Source: Chloranthus sessilifolius
Lineage: Eukaryota; Streptophyta; Magnoliopsida; Chloranthales; Chloranthaceae
Assembly (NCBI GenBank): GCA_021018995.1
Contig: CM037586.1
Location: forward strand, 11,688,247 to 11,752,246
Direction of reading: 5' to 3'
Length of the DNA: 64,000 bases
In this document: positions 1 through 31,640 of the stretch, one piece after another
How the letters are laid out: the number at the start of each line of letters is the position of its first letter
How positions within the stretch are numbered: the first letter of the stretch is position 1
Translations under genes and position numbers: made by a program
Notes under the pieces: model-generated
Told to the model about the DNA's origin: nothing
What the model saw: only the letters and a program-made list of their open reading frames with translations
Databases searched by the model: none

Positions 1-70
1 CGAGAAAACTGAGATCTTGTTCAAGTTCGAGATCTGGTTTGACTTTTGAGACTTCCTTAGCAGAGGCGAA

Positions 71-541
71 TGTTAGAAGTTCCTATTTTGGTGGCCATCA
101 CTATGGTCAAACCCGTTGACCGGTGAATGGTATAAGATCAACCTTAAGATGTACAATTGCTATTCTGGTGAGTTTGAAGAGAATAGGCAACTGATTGTTG
201 AGTCTTTCAGTTAAGGTATGATTGTGATTTCTAATCACACTATAATTAGTAATTTCAATCCTTAATGGGATAGGACTCTTTGGCTATAAATATAAGGGGT
301 GCCTGGTCCCAACGATTGCTCGATATAATTTAATCCTCCCTATTGGCGAGAGCATCCCCATTGTGCTAGGATACATTGAACGCGAGAACATCGTTGAAGA
401 TCGGCAACAAACCATCGATGGCTAACGCTCAAGGTGCGCATATTTATAGGTTATAAATTTATTGTTTTTGATTATCGTGCGCCTAGATCTTTAGGCTTAA
501 TTTTGGATGGTCGGATGGTCAGATCCATTTAGATTCCATCA
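71..541 (+). repeat. 5' LTR of copia element
   Basis: Starts TGTTAGAAG and ends CCATCA. A TATA-like promoter (GGCTATAAATATAAGG) lies at about 283-298. It pairs with 6777-7248. Confidence 0.95.
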
Positions 542-542
542 A

Positions 543-556
543 TTGGTATCAGAGCC
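543..556 (+). other. Primer-binding site, initiator Met-tRNA
   Basis: TTGGTATCAGAGCC directly follows the 5' LTR; it is complementary to the 3' end of plant initiator Met-tRNA, the usual primer of plant copia elements. Confidence 0.9.
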
Positions 557-2327
557 ATGATTGGCGTTATGATCGGTCAAAGCTTTAAAATAAGTTTTTT
601 TTTTTTTTTTTAATGGCTGTTTTACAAAAAAAAAAAAAAATTTGGCCGCCGGTGAGGGTTCTCCGGCCACCGGACTGGCACCGGCCGACGACCCAGACGG
701 CCACCGGATAGGATCGACCACAGGGTCTAGTGACCATAGAGGAAAGGGGGCTACCGCTCGCTTCGCAATTTCCAAAAAAAAATTTTGGGTGCAAGACCGT
801 CTGCTTTATCAAGACGATCAGGCACTAGGGACCAGACGCATACCGCATAAACGGTCCGTCACCGATGAAGGAGGGAGGAGCTGTGACTCAAGTCAAAAAA
901 AAAAAGTTTTTATTGTTCACTTGGCCGACGGTCCAAGACCAGACGGTTTCTTGACCATCGGATCGCCTGGCCGACGGCCGAGGCTAACCGACCGGCCTGA
1001 CCGGCGCGGCCACCGGAAGCGAGTGAGCCCGGTCTGGCTGTGTTGCATCCTCCAACTCTGTTCAAAAAAAAAAAAAATTATAGGGAAGATGAACAGTGGA
1101 TGGGGGAGGGTTTGGGTGTTTCGGACCGGATCGGGTCCGGTCCCGACCCGCCTGGGCCTAGTTGGCCCGACCGACCGGCCCAACCTATCTGTTCCATTTT
1201 GAAGCCTGGCCCGACCCGCCTGACCTGCTGGGCCTACTTGGCCCGACCGACCGGCCCGACCCGCCTGACCGGCCCGACCCACTAGGCACACTTGGCTCTT
1301 GGCCTATTTGGCCCGAGGCCGCCCGACCCACTGGGCCCTTGGCCCACTCGGATGTTGGCCCATGGCCCGACGCATAGGGTCCTCTGGCTAAAGTCCACTC
1401 GGTCACTAAGGCCCATGGCCCATTTTGGTACCCGGCCCATTATACCCTTTCTATTTCCTAAGCTTCTCGGGCCATTTTAGGGCTATTTATAGGTACTATT
1501 TTCGGACATTATATATGAATTTTGACTATCTCGAACATTTCGAATCCGTTTTTGCGGTATATTTTTGACAATGAGCTCTCTATTATGATATTTTCATGAC
1601 CTGATGTTATTTTTTCTATTTTTTAATTGTGTAATCAATTTTTTTTAGTATCATTCATTAGAATTGGGTAGTGGAGGTTGTGCTCCACCACCATGGCTAG
1701 TACTTACACATTATAATGCTTGTTTTTTGTCTATTTTGACACCTCCTCATAACACGTTTTGTGATCTTCTAAAATATTATTAAGCCTAATTTGAAAACAT
1801 GGCTTGGAAAGATTCTTCTGCCCAACGGTGATGATCCTTCCTAGTGCCGTGATTTTCATAGTGAGTTTTAATTTTGTCCAAGACCGTGTTACAAATTCCG
1901 TGATAGTGTGTAGTGAGCGTTGACGTCACAACATAAGCAGTTCTTCTGCCCAACGGTGATGAATCCCTTAATGGTATATGATAGCTGTGTTTTACTATTC
2001 ATTATTTTATGTGTGTGGGTACTGCTAGCGTGTTGTGACTCGACCCACCGGAGGGTCATAACGGCGCAATTAGTACCACAATCATTAATAAAGATTGAGG
2101 AAGCGGCTAGTGTGTTATAACTCGACCCAACGGAGGGTTATAATGACACAAATCGTTTCTCAATAAAACCACATTGGTTTTAATTTTTATATTCCTTTAC
2201 ATATTTTAACTTTCGCGTCACATACTATAATTATAACCTTGTGAAATTAATAGTTACTTCGATTGTATATGGACATAATAAAGCCCTTAATTATTGTGCA
2301 GCACTGAACCCGTCTATCATAACCAGT
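557..2327 (+). other. Long copia leader with A-tracts and GC-rich repeats
   Basis: This untranslated leader has GC-rich blocks (640-770, 920-1030, 1110-1440) separated by A-tracts near 600, 627, 774, 895 and 1063. The block at 1110-1440 repeats GGCCCGACC-type words many times. The 3' part (1470-1880) matches the minus strand of 18537-19005 in the neighbouring non-autonomous element. Two short imperfect duplications are visible: TTCTGCCCAACGGTGATGA at about 1816 and 1941, and a CTCGACCCA(C/A)CGGAGGGT unit at about 2039 and 2118. Long frames here lack recognisable domains and are composition artefacts. Confidence 0.7.
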
Positions 2328-3180
2328 ATGATTGGTGGAATTAAACTTTTGAGTGGATCAAATTATAAGAAATGGAAGGAACAAGTTGCAATTTTTCTAG
2401 GCTGCATGGATCTTGACTATGCTATACGATCTTATAAGCCCAAGGTGCTCACCGCTGATGCCTCGGCTGAGGATCTGGCAGTGAACTATACGGATTTAGA
2501 AAAATGGGATAGATCAAATCGTATGAGCCTCATGATCATAAAGAGTTCCATTGCTGATGCGATTCGGGGAGGTATTCCTGACTCGCACACTGCAAAGGAA
2601 TACATGCAAGCCATTAAGGAACAATTTCAAGGGACTTCTAAAGCCCTTGACAGTAGTCTAATTGTTAAAATGGGAACCATGAAATATGATGGTCATGGCG
2701 ACGTCCGGGAGCACATTATGAAAATGAGTGGCATGGCAACTCAATTGAAAGAACTAGGCATGGGTTTTTCTGAGGGTTATCTTGTTAACTTCATTATGAC
2801 TTCTCTTCCTGCGAAATTTGGCCCGTTCAAGATCAATTATAACACGCAGAAAGAGAAGTGGAAGATGAACGAACTAATTGCTCACTGTGTTCAAGAAGAA
2901 GAACGACTTCGGGCTGAAAAACCTGAAAGTGCCCGCTCTTGGCCCATCGAAACGAAATTTCAAGCAAAAACCGGGACAATATAAAGGAAAGAACATGAAA
3001 GCTCCTCCACCAGAAACCAAACAAGGAGAAGCTAGCACATCTACTTCTGACATCAAGTGTCACTTCTGTAAGAAGAAGGGACACATTAAGAAGAATTGTC
3101 AGAAATACAGAGATTGGCTAGTTAAGAAAGGTAATGACCTTGTTTTTGTATGTTTTGAATCACTTTATGTTGATGCTCCA
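2328..3180 (+). pseudogene. copia gag, frameshifted
   Basis: The ATG at 2328 opens a copia Gag (LLSGSNYKKWKEQV near the N-terminus, the usual UBN2-type start). The frame runs to 2984 but Gag continues in another frame from about 2930, where the charged linker and a CCHC zinc knuckle (CHFCKKKGHIKKNC, 3058-3099) are found. The knuckle spacing CX2CX4HX4C is intact. One frameshift near 2930 therefore separates capsid-like and nucleocapsid-like parts. Confidence 0.9.
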
Positions 3181-4766
3181 CGCAATACTTGGTGGATAGA
3201 TTCTGGTGCAACTATTCACATAAGTAATTCAATGCAGGGATTTCGATCTAGCAGGAAGCTAGTAAAGGCGAACGTACCATCAAACTCGGGAATGGAGTAG
3301 AAGCAGATGTGGAGGCCATTGGGACTCTCCGTCTCATTTTAGATAGTGGTTTCATTTTGGATTTAGTTTATACTATTTATGTTCCCAGTATCACTAGAAA
3401 CCTTATCTCAATTTCTAAATTTGATTCATTAGGTTTTGAATTTAAATTTAGACATAATATGTTTACTCTATTATTTAATTCCGATATTGTGAGTGGTGGC
3501 TCATTAGTGGGCAATCTTTATCAATTAAACTTGGATTCATCTTACGCCCAATCTTTAGTTTCTATGCATGTGAATGATAAAATAAGTAAGAAACGAAAAC
3601 GAGCACTCGATAACTCCTCTATTTTATGGCATAAACGTTTAGGCCATATTTCTAAGGATAGAATGGAGAGGTTAATTAAAGATGATATAATCGATGTGCT
3701 CGATTTCTCTGATTTCAATACTTGTGTTGATTGCGTTAAAGGGAAACTCACAAAAACTAATAAGAAAGGGGCTCTCAGAAGCACGAGTTTGCTGGAAATA
3801 GTCCACACTGATATTTGTGGACCGTTTCCAACTCCCGCTATTGGTAGTCAAAAGTATTTTATTACCTTCACTGATGATTAGTCTCGTTTTGGTTATATAT
3901 TTCTCATTCACGAGAAATCTGAGGCCCTGGATATGTTTAAAATCTATAAAGCCGAAGTTGAGTTACAACTCAATTCGAAGATTAAAATTGTGAGATCTGA
4001 TAGAGGCGGAGAGTACTATGGTAGATACTCTGAAACAGGTCGCAATCCAGGACCCTTCGCCCTGTATCTACAAGAGCATGGCATTGTCGCTCAATACACC
4101 ATGCCGGGAACACCTGAACAGAACGGTGTAACTGAACGACGAAATCGTACTCTTATGGGTATGGTGAGAAGCATGTTATGCAACTCTACGTTCTTGTGGG
4201 GAGAAGCCTTGAAAACAGCGGTACATATCCTAAATCGAGTTCCTAGTAAGGCAGTTCCCAAAACTCTTTATGAGCTATAGGTAGGCAGAAAATCGACTTT
4301 AGGATATTTACACATTTTGGGTTGTTTGGCTGAAGCAAAGGTGTACAACCCACAATTAGGAAAATTGGACCCTAAAACTATAAGTTGTCATTTCATTGGT
4401 TACCCTGATAGATCAAAAGGCTACAGATTTTATTGCCCCACTCATAGTACCCGGATTGTTGAAACTAGACATGCAAAATTCTTTGAGGATCGTGAGATCA
4501 GTGGGAGTATAGAGCTTAGGAAAATCACTTTTGAGGAGAATCGGGTTATAATTCCTATCCCTTTTATCCAAGAAAAAGTGGCACCAACACCAGTTATTCA
4601 AGCCAGTGTTGATGCACCTGTGGCTATACCTATTGACACACCCCACATTGAGGAGGCTCTTGCTCTCATGGCGACTGCCAATGATCTACCATTGCGTAGA
4701 TCAGAGAGAGCCAAGAAGTCTGTCATTTCTGATGACTATATAGTTTACCTAAATGAGAGAGTTTGA
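3181..4766 (+). pseudogene. copia protease-integrase region, broken
   Basis: The protease active site is WIDSGAT (about 3193-3213). A frameshift near 3265 moves the frame to the one used downstream. The GAG-pre-integrase HHCC zinc finger follows (HKRLGHIS near 3630, CVDCVKGK near 3725). The integrase core starts HTDICGPF near 3805, with SDRGGEYYG near 3997 and the [13 protein letters not shown] motif near 4112. In-frame stops occur at 3879-3881, just after FTDD, and 4278-4280, where the family usually has Trp (TGG to TAG). The frame ends at 4766 next to a second frameshift into the RT frame. Confidence 0.9.
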
Positions 4767-6363
4767 TTTTGGAAAGGAATCAGATCCTGTTTCCTTTAGC
4801 CAAGCCATGAAGAGCGACAAATCCACTCAATGGCTCGAAGCCATGAAAGATGAGTTGGAATCAATGAAACATAACTCGGTCTGGGATCTTTATGAGTTAC
4901 CTAATGGAGTCAAGCCTGTAGGCTGTAAATGGGTATTTAAAACCAAGCAAGACTCCAAAGGTAATATAGAAATATACAAGGCCAGGTTAGTCGCTAAAGG
5001 TTTCACTCAAAAAGAGGGAATAGACTATAAAGAGACATTTTCTCCTGTCTCTAGAAAGGAATCTTTTCGGATAGTTATGGCATTAGTAGCTCATTTTGAC
5101 TTAGAATTGCATCAAATGGATGTTAAAACTGCTTTTCTGAATGGCGACTTGCATAAAGATGTCTTTATGACACAACCTGAAGGTTTTCAGGTTGAGGGAG
5201 TGAGTCATTTAGTTTGTAGACTCAAAAGGTCTCTATATGGTTTAAAGCAGGCATCTCGACAATGGTACTTAAAATTTCACGAAGTCATTTTAAATTTTGG
5301 TTTTAAAGAAAATACTGTGGATCAATGCATATATCTTAAAATCAGTGGGAGTAAGTTTATCATCCTTGTTTTATACGTTGATGATATCTTACTTGCGAGT
5401 AACAATTTGGGCATGTTATATGAGACAAAGAACTTTTTATCAAAGAGTTTTGATATGAAAGATCTTGGTGAAGCTTCCTACGTGATAGGAATTGAGATTC
5501 ATCGAGATAGAGCCCGTGGCATATTGGGATTGTCTCAAAGAGCTTATATTGATAAAGTTCTTAAAAGATTTAACATGCACAATTGTTCTGCTACTGTTGC
5601 CCCTGTCATTAAGGGTGATAAATTTAGTCTACTTCAAAGTCTCAGGATTGATCTGAAGAGAAAACAGATGGAGACAATTCCCTATGTATCGGTAGTTGGG
5701 AGTCTCATGTATGCACAAGTCTGTACTCATCCAGATATAGCGTATATAGTTGGCATGCTTGGCAGGTACCAATGTAATCCTGATTTGGATCATTGGAAAG
5801 CAGCTAAGAAGGTTTTTCGCTATTTACAAGGGACTAAAGGACACATGCTCACATACAAAAGGTCGAATAACCTTGAAGTTATTGGTTATTCAGATGCTGA
5901 CAATGCTGGGTGTCAAGACACTCGTAGGTCCACATCGGGTCATATTTTTATGCTTGCAGGTGGACCTATATCTTGGAAGAGCGTTAAACAAACGCTGACT
6001 ACTTCATCCACTATGGAAGCAGAATTCGTTGCATGTTTTGAGGCAACATGTGAGGCGATATGGTTGAGGAATTTTATCTCAGGGCTTCGAGTTGTTGATA
6101 CTATTTCAAAGCCACTGAGAATCTTTTATGACAATTCCGCTGCGATTGCTATCTCCAATAACAACAAGATTAGTGGGGGTTCCAAATATATTGATATAAA
6201 ATATCTTGTTGTAAGGGAGAAAGTTCAGAATCAAATTGTATTTGTTGAAAAGATAAGTACAACACTCATGTTGGCTGACCCTCTCACAAAAGGTTTACCT
6301 CCCAAGCACTTTTTGGAGCATGTTGCGCGCATGGGGTTAACGGATAATTTTGATAGCCTTTGA
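4753..6363 (+). CDS. copia reverse transcriptase-RNase H reading frame
   Basis: This is an intact reading frame of 536 codons for the copia RT and RNase H. The RT opens with the typical AMKDELESMKHNSVWDL block and carries KARLVAKGF, MDVKTAFLNGDL and the catalytic YVDD (about 5373-5384). The RNase H has the GYSDADNAG acidic segment near 5885 and the DNSAAIAIS block near 6130, and the frame ends in a DPLTKGLPP tail. In the element it would be the C-terminal part of the polyprotein; the methionine at 4753 is not a natural start and a frameshift of about 10 bases separates it from integrase. Confidence 0.9.
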   Translation: MREFDFGKESDPVSFSQAMKSDKSTQWLEAMKDELESMKHNSVWDLYELPNGVKPVGCKWVFKTKQDSKGNIEIYKARLVAKGFTQKEGIDYKETFSPVSRKESFRIVMALVAHFDLELHQMDVKTAFLNGDLHKDVFMTQPEGFQVEGVSHLVCRLKRSLYGLKQASRQWYLKFHEVILNFGFKENTVDQCIYLKISGSKFIILVLYVDDILLASNNLGMLYETKNFLSKSFDMKDLGEASYVIGIEIHRDRARGILGLSQRAYIDKVLKRFNMHNCSATVAPVIKGDKFSLLQSLRIDLKRKQMETIPYVSVVGSLMYAQVCTHPDIAYIVGMLGRYQCNPDLDHWKAAKKVFRYLQGTKGHMLTYKRSNNLEVIGYSDADNAGCQDTRRSTSGHIFMLAGGPISWKSVKQTLTTSSTMEAEFVACFEATCEAIWLRNFISGLRVVDTISKPLRIFYDNSAAIAISNNNKISGGSKYIDIKYLVVREKVQNQIVFVEKISTTLMLADPLTKGLPPKHFLEHVARMGLTDNFDSL

Positions 6364-6765
6364 GAGTGGATATATGCGAGTGAATACATTTGTTTAATTG
6401 ATTCAGAAATAAAACTTATTTATTTGCTTTTCCATTTTTATACAAATAATTCCTTTGAACATATGGTGCCAGTAGATGGCAATAAAGTAGGACCAATATT
6501 AGATTGAGTTTACATGTAATCACCATTCAGTTTGTAAATTTGCAATCTATATGAAATCATACTAGTTGGAATCCATGTCGGTGATGACTTCCAATACAGT
6601 AACTAATGAGCGGTCATATATCGCTGATATGATATATTGCCTACATTGATTCTGTGTTGAAATTCTCCGAGATAATAAAGACTTTGATTGAGATTGATTG
6701 TGACTTACCATTCAAAGAAAGTTAGCTAACATTGGGTAATCGGAGTTTATTGACATAGTTTGGCC

Positions 6766-6776
6766 AAGTGGGAGAC
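6766..6776 (+). other. Polypurine tract of copia element
   Basis: AAGTGGGAGAC directly precedes the 3' LTR, the normal plus-strand priming site position. Confidence 0.85.
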
Positions 6777-7248
6777 TGTTAGAAGTTCCTATTTTGGTGG
6801 CTATCACTGTGGTCAAACCTGTTGACCGGTGAATGGTATAAGATCAACCTTAAGATGTACAATTGCTATTCTGGTGAGTTTGAAGAGAATAGGCAACTGA
6901 TTGTTGAGTCTTTCAGTTAAGGTATGATTGTGATTTCTAATCACACTATAATTAGTAATTTCAGTCCTTAATGGGATAAGACTCTTTAGCTATAAATATA
7001 AGGGGTGCCTGGTCCCAATAATTGCTCGATATAATTCAATCCTCCCTATTGGCGAGAACATCCCCATTGTGCTAAGAGACATTGAACGCGAGAACATCGT
7101 TAAAGATCGGCAACCAACCATCGATGGCTAACGCTCAAGGTGCGCATATTTATAGGTTATAAATTTATTATTTTTTATTGATCGTGCGCCTAGATCTTTA
7201 GGCTTAATTTTGGATGGTTGGATCGTCAGATCCATTTAGATTCCATCA
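6777..7248 (+). repeat. 3' LTR of copia element
   Basis: Matches 71-541 with about 20 mostly transition differences and is followed by the TSD GCGAA at 7249-7253. Confidence 0.95.
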
Positions 7249-7320
7249 GCGAAGCCATTGGAGAAGAGAAGGAGAGCTGTGATTGAGAGTAGAATGAGGA
7301 ATCGAGGGAGTCATTTTCAT

Positions 7321-8350
7321 GGGGTTTTTCGGATAGAGCAGGAGGGAGGGTTTTAGATCTCTTGGGTTTTAACAAAGAAGACGTAATGACACGTTTGACT
7401 CGTATGGTACGTGCATAGGTGGATTAACTGCCACGTGGAGAAAAACGATATGATGCTTATTGGTGGCGAAGAAACTTAGGCCCCACTTCTGAAATTTGTG
7501 GTGTATGGTATTAAAAAGTACCATTAGCGATAGGTTTAAACAATTTATTTGACAACTTACAGTAAAAAAGTATTTAATTATTATAATTTTACCCTTAAAA
7601 TTTTTTGGCGTTAGGATCCTCCGATCCGATCCACCAATCCCGATCCGGATCATTTTTAGGTTGACCAATCCAATGTTCAATACCGATATTTGAAACCTTG
7701 GTGAGGAGTTTCCGTGGATCTCACTCCACGGGCTGCCCTTTGTGTTTTTTTTTTTCGGGCTTTACTAACTTAAGTTTCTCACTCTAGTCTCATAATAAAA
7801 AATATGAAAATTAGAAAAAAGGGTCTACTTGAAAACAATTTTAGTATATTATTCCACTTCAAATAGTTTTAGAAAAAAAGGTTTTTCCCTTTTTCTGACC
7901 TTATGGGTCAACCCAAAAAACGTCTTTTCCATTGATCATCTATGTTCCATGTGATTTAAAAAAAAAAAAAAATCAAACTTTTAGCCTATTTTAATCTGTA
8001 TTTGATGAGTCAAAGATAAGATAACATCCACCCAATCTAATACATTGATTCTTTTGACACCTTTGATCACATTTTTAATATTGGATGTACATCAGATCAC
8101 ACGTAAAATGTTTGGCTGGTACTCGATCGTCCTTGTCCCTTGGGGGCAGTTGTTGTGGCACTTGATTACTGAACGTGTGCCACGTGGAGCTACACATAGG
8201 TGAGCTTACTTTTTCTAAAATCATTTCAAGTGGGATAAAACTATTTTCTAGTAAACCCTTTTTTCTAAAGAGAAAAAAAAAAGTTCTATCAAAGTAGCTT
8301 CTAATATGGGAAAAAAAAAATAAGTACTTGAGACAGTTATTATTAGGTAC
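7321..8350. other. Non-coding interval between secreted-gene leader and ankyrin exon
   Basis: AT-rich, with several homopolymer runs. I see no coding domain and in particular no PGG/transmembrane exon expected downstream of the ankyrin exon on the minus strand. A short GATCCGATCC-rich segment at 7612-7690 resembles other palindromic repeat debris in the window. Confidence 0.6.
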
Positions 8351-29600
<21,250 letters not shown>

Positions 29601-29810
29601 CAAATTCTCAATTTATATAAGGGAGCCACTCTTATCCTAATCATCTACAGATCATGCCATAACATTGCAAGTGGGCAATGAATCGGCAAGGGGAAATATG
29701 GGGAAACTTTGGTGAAATCGGGAAAAATTGGTAAATATGCCGAAAAGATAAAAATTATGAAAAAAATTTGAAAAAATTAGAAGCATACATAGAAAACTTT
29801 TAGGGAAAAA

Positions 29811-30044
29811 ATTTCAAACTTTTTAGCCTATTATACAAAAATCAAAAATTTTAGAAAAAAATGGTTTTTACGATTTTTTTTAAAGCTAAAAAAACTCAAT
29901 TGTGAGATTACAACTTTACCCTTCTTCTCTCTAAAACCTTTAAACTTTCAAACCTTCATACTTTACCCCTCTTCTCCCCAACTTTACCCTTCAGCCAGCC
30001 GACATCGGAACTGACGGGCGATGAGCTCCTTCCTTTTGATCAGA

Positions 30045-30045
<1 letters not shown>
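29811..30045. repeat. Left arm of a large inverted repeat
   Basis: Inverted relative to 30674-30885. Matching landmarks include ATTATACAAAAATCAAAAAT, GTGAGATTACAACTTTACCC and GATGAGCTCCTT. Confidence 0.8.

Positions 30046-30047
<2 letters not shown>

Positions 30048-30092
<45 letters not shown>
30048..30092 (+). repeat. (CT)n microsatellite
   Basis: About 22 CT units, next to the end of the inverted-repeat arm. Confidence 0.9.
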
Positions 30093-30093
<1 letters not shown>

Positions 30094-30152
30094 AAGTTCC
30101 TTGATGATTGAGTTGCGACATTTGTAGCGTAGGTTGTAGAAGAAAGAAGTCT

Positions 30153-30306
30153 CACTACAAAAAATAAGATTATTAGCGGCAATTTTTTTAATAGAAAATT
30201 ATTACTATTAGTCTTGTCGCTACCTAAAAATTGCCGCTATTAGTCTTATCGCTATTAAAAATTATCTTAATAGTAAGTGCCACTAAAACACCTTATTTTT
30301 GTAGTG
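30153..30306. mobile_element. CACTA-type MITE copy 7
   Basis: Ends CACTACAAAAAATAAG and CTTATTTTTGTAGTG. It sits in the spacer of the large inverted repeat; TSD TCT/TTT is imperfect. Confidence 0.8.
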
Positions 30307-30673
30307 TTTGTCGTAAAACAAAGAAGTGGGCCACAAGGAAACTTAGTGTACAAAATACCTGGTAAATGGTCGACCCACCAAAGGCAAAACGAAAGAAACT
30401 AACCACCAAGAAGATAAAGGAAATAACATAGTTGCCAATGCTTCTATTATGGCTATGGAACAGCTACAGAAAGCTTCGATTTAGTTGGGGGTTTAGTGTT
30501 TTAGACCATTTCGATCCTAACCGTGGGGTTTTAGTTAGGATCTGGAGCTAGGGATAAGCTCTGTGAGAGGTTTAGGGTTTCAGCTCAACAAAGAAGATGA
30601 AGGATTGGAGGTTATGAAACAACACATTGCAGCCTCCTTTTGGCTTAGATCCGGAAGGCAAAGATGTATGGAA

Positions 30674-30885
30674 GAGCCTTCCGATCAAAAGGAGCTCATC
30701 GTCGGTCAATTTTGATGCCGGCCAACTAATTTGAAGGTTTGAAGGTTTTGAGAGAAAAAGGGTAAAGTTGTAATCTCACATCTTGGTATTTTACATCACA
30801 CGGATCTCTAAGTTTTAAAAAACTATGAAAACCCTTTTTGTCTAAAATTTTTGATTTTTGTATAATAAGCTAAAACGTTTGAAAA
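30674..30885. repeat. Right arm of a large inverted repeat
   Basis: Inverse of 29811-30045, about 80% alike by eye, with small indels. The spacer is about 630 bp and contains MITE copy 7. It may be a long-TIR element or fold-back transposon. Confidence 0.75.
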
Positions 30886-31279
30886 TGAGGGTTGTTTTTC
30901 TAAAGTGCCCAAAGTTTTAAACTAATATTTATGCATTTAAATATTAAAAATACGAAACATCAAAAAATTATATCAATTCACCATTTACTAATTTTTAAAT
31001 ATATATGCATATATTTATTTTACAATAATTACATCTCAACTTATTCCCAACTTTAATAACATATTCCCACATCTTATCTCTTTCCTTAGGCATGATCAAC
31101 TGATAGAAAATGAATGATTTACAATAACTTGTAATTTGTATAAACTCTAGTTTGACAAATGATATAAAGAAAATAAAGCTCTTAGTATTTTGACTTTTTA
31201 TTAATTAAACTTTGCCTTCACAGATTACAACACATCGAAACAAACAATGGTCGTTATCAACTATTAAGTAGTTTTTTCA

Positions 31280-31640
31280 ATAAATGATATTAAAAAATAT
31301 ATATTTATTAAAAGTTAAATGCATTATATATTATATTATAAATGTAATATTATATTATATAATATAATAATCTGCAACTTGTAGAGCCTGTAGACTAGTA
31401 GGTTGTATACCGTTGTAGGCTGTAACTTCTTATATTACATTATATTATATTATATTATAATATAATATAATACTATATTATATAATATTATATTATAATA
31501 ATCTGCAATTTGTAGAGCCTGTAGACTAGTAGGTTGTACTACAGTAGGTTGTAGGTTTATAACTTCGTTAGATGTGTAACTGTGTAAGTGTAGAGTTGTA
31601 GACTGTAAGCTACTTAATAGGCTGTAGGTAACTAGTCTGT
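31280..31640. repeat. TATTA-rich tract with duplicated CTGTAGACTAGTAGG unit
   Basis: The unit CTTGTAGAGCCTGTAGACTA occurs at about 31377 and (with CTT changed to TTT) about 31507, separated by a (TTATA)n tract. More GTAGGTTGTAG words follow to 31640. Confidence 0.8.

Larger units (their letters stand above)
71..7248 (+). mobile_element. Full-length Ty1/copia LTR retrotransposon
   Basis: It has two LTRs (71-541, 6777-7248), the TSD GCGAA at 66-70 and 7249-7253, a Met-tRNA primer site, a polypurine tract, and gag-protease-integrase-RT-RNaseH in copia order. The LTRs differ at about 20 positions by hand alignment (roughly 95-96% identical), mostly transitions, so insertion is fairly old. The coding region carries at least three frameshifts (near 2930, 3265 and 4760) and two nonsense codons (3879-3881, 4278-4280), so the copy cannot make a complete polyprotein. 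Its leader is unusually long, about 1.77 kb. The exact copia lineage was not determined. Confidence 0.95.
1..7320 (-). pseudogene. Secreted-protein first exon split by copia insertion
   Basis: The minus strand of 7320-7249, joined to 65-1 after removing the copia element and one TSD copy, reads through the junction without a stop. It gives a hydrophobic run (FLILLSITALLLFSNGFASA) followed by a polar stretch beginning KEVSKVKPDLELEQ up to the window edge. This looks like a plant secretory signal peptide with a possible cleavage after ASA. An ATG AAA ATG start lies at 7320-7312 but is one base out of frame; one extra C in the CCC run near 7305 would explain it. Upstream (7321-7380) is pyrimidine-rich, like a plant 5' leader. 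I do not recognise the mature protein. The insertion breaks the exon. Chance similarity of a CT-rich segment to a signal peptide is the main alternative. Confidence 0.45.

Noticed and set aside
543..556. tRNA-Met fragment
   Set aside because: Only the primer-binding complement is present at this and the other LTR borders; no cloverleaf can be formed.
642..1291. Long GC-rich open frames on both strands in the copia leader
   Set aside because: They overlap each other in several frames, consist of repeated Pro/Gly/Arg-rich words and contain no domain; the openness follows from composition.
8075..8350. C-terminal extension of ankyrin exon 2
   Set aside because: The frame past the good donor at 8350-8349 loses all ankyrin character, is Phe/Ser-rich and lacks the PGG domain, so it is intron read-through.
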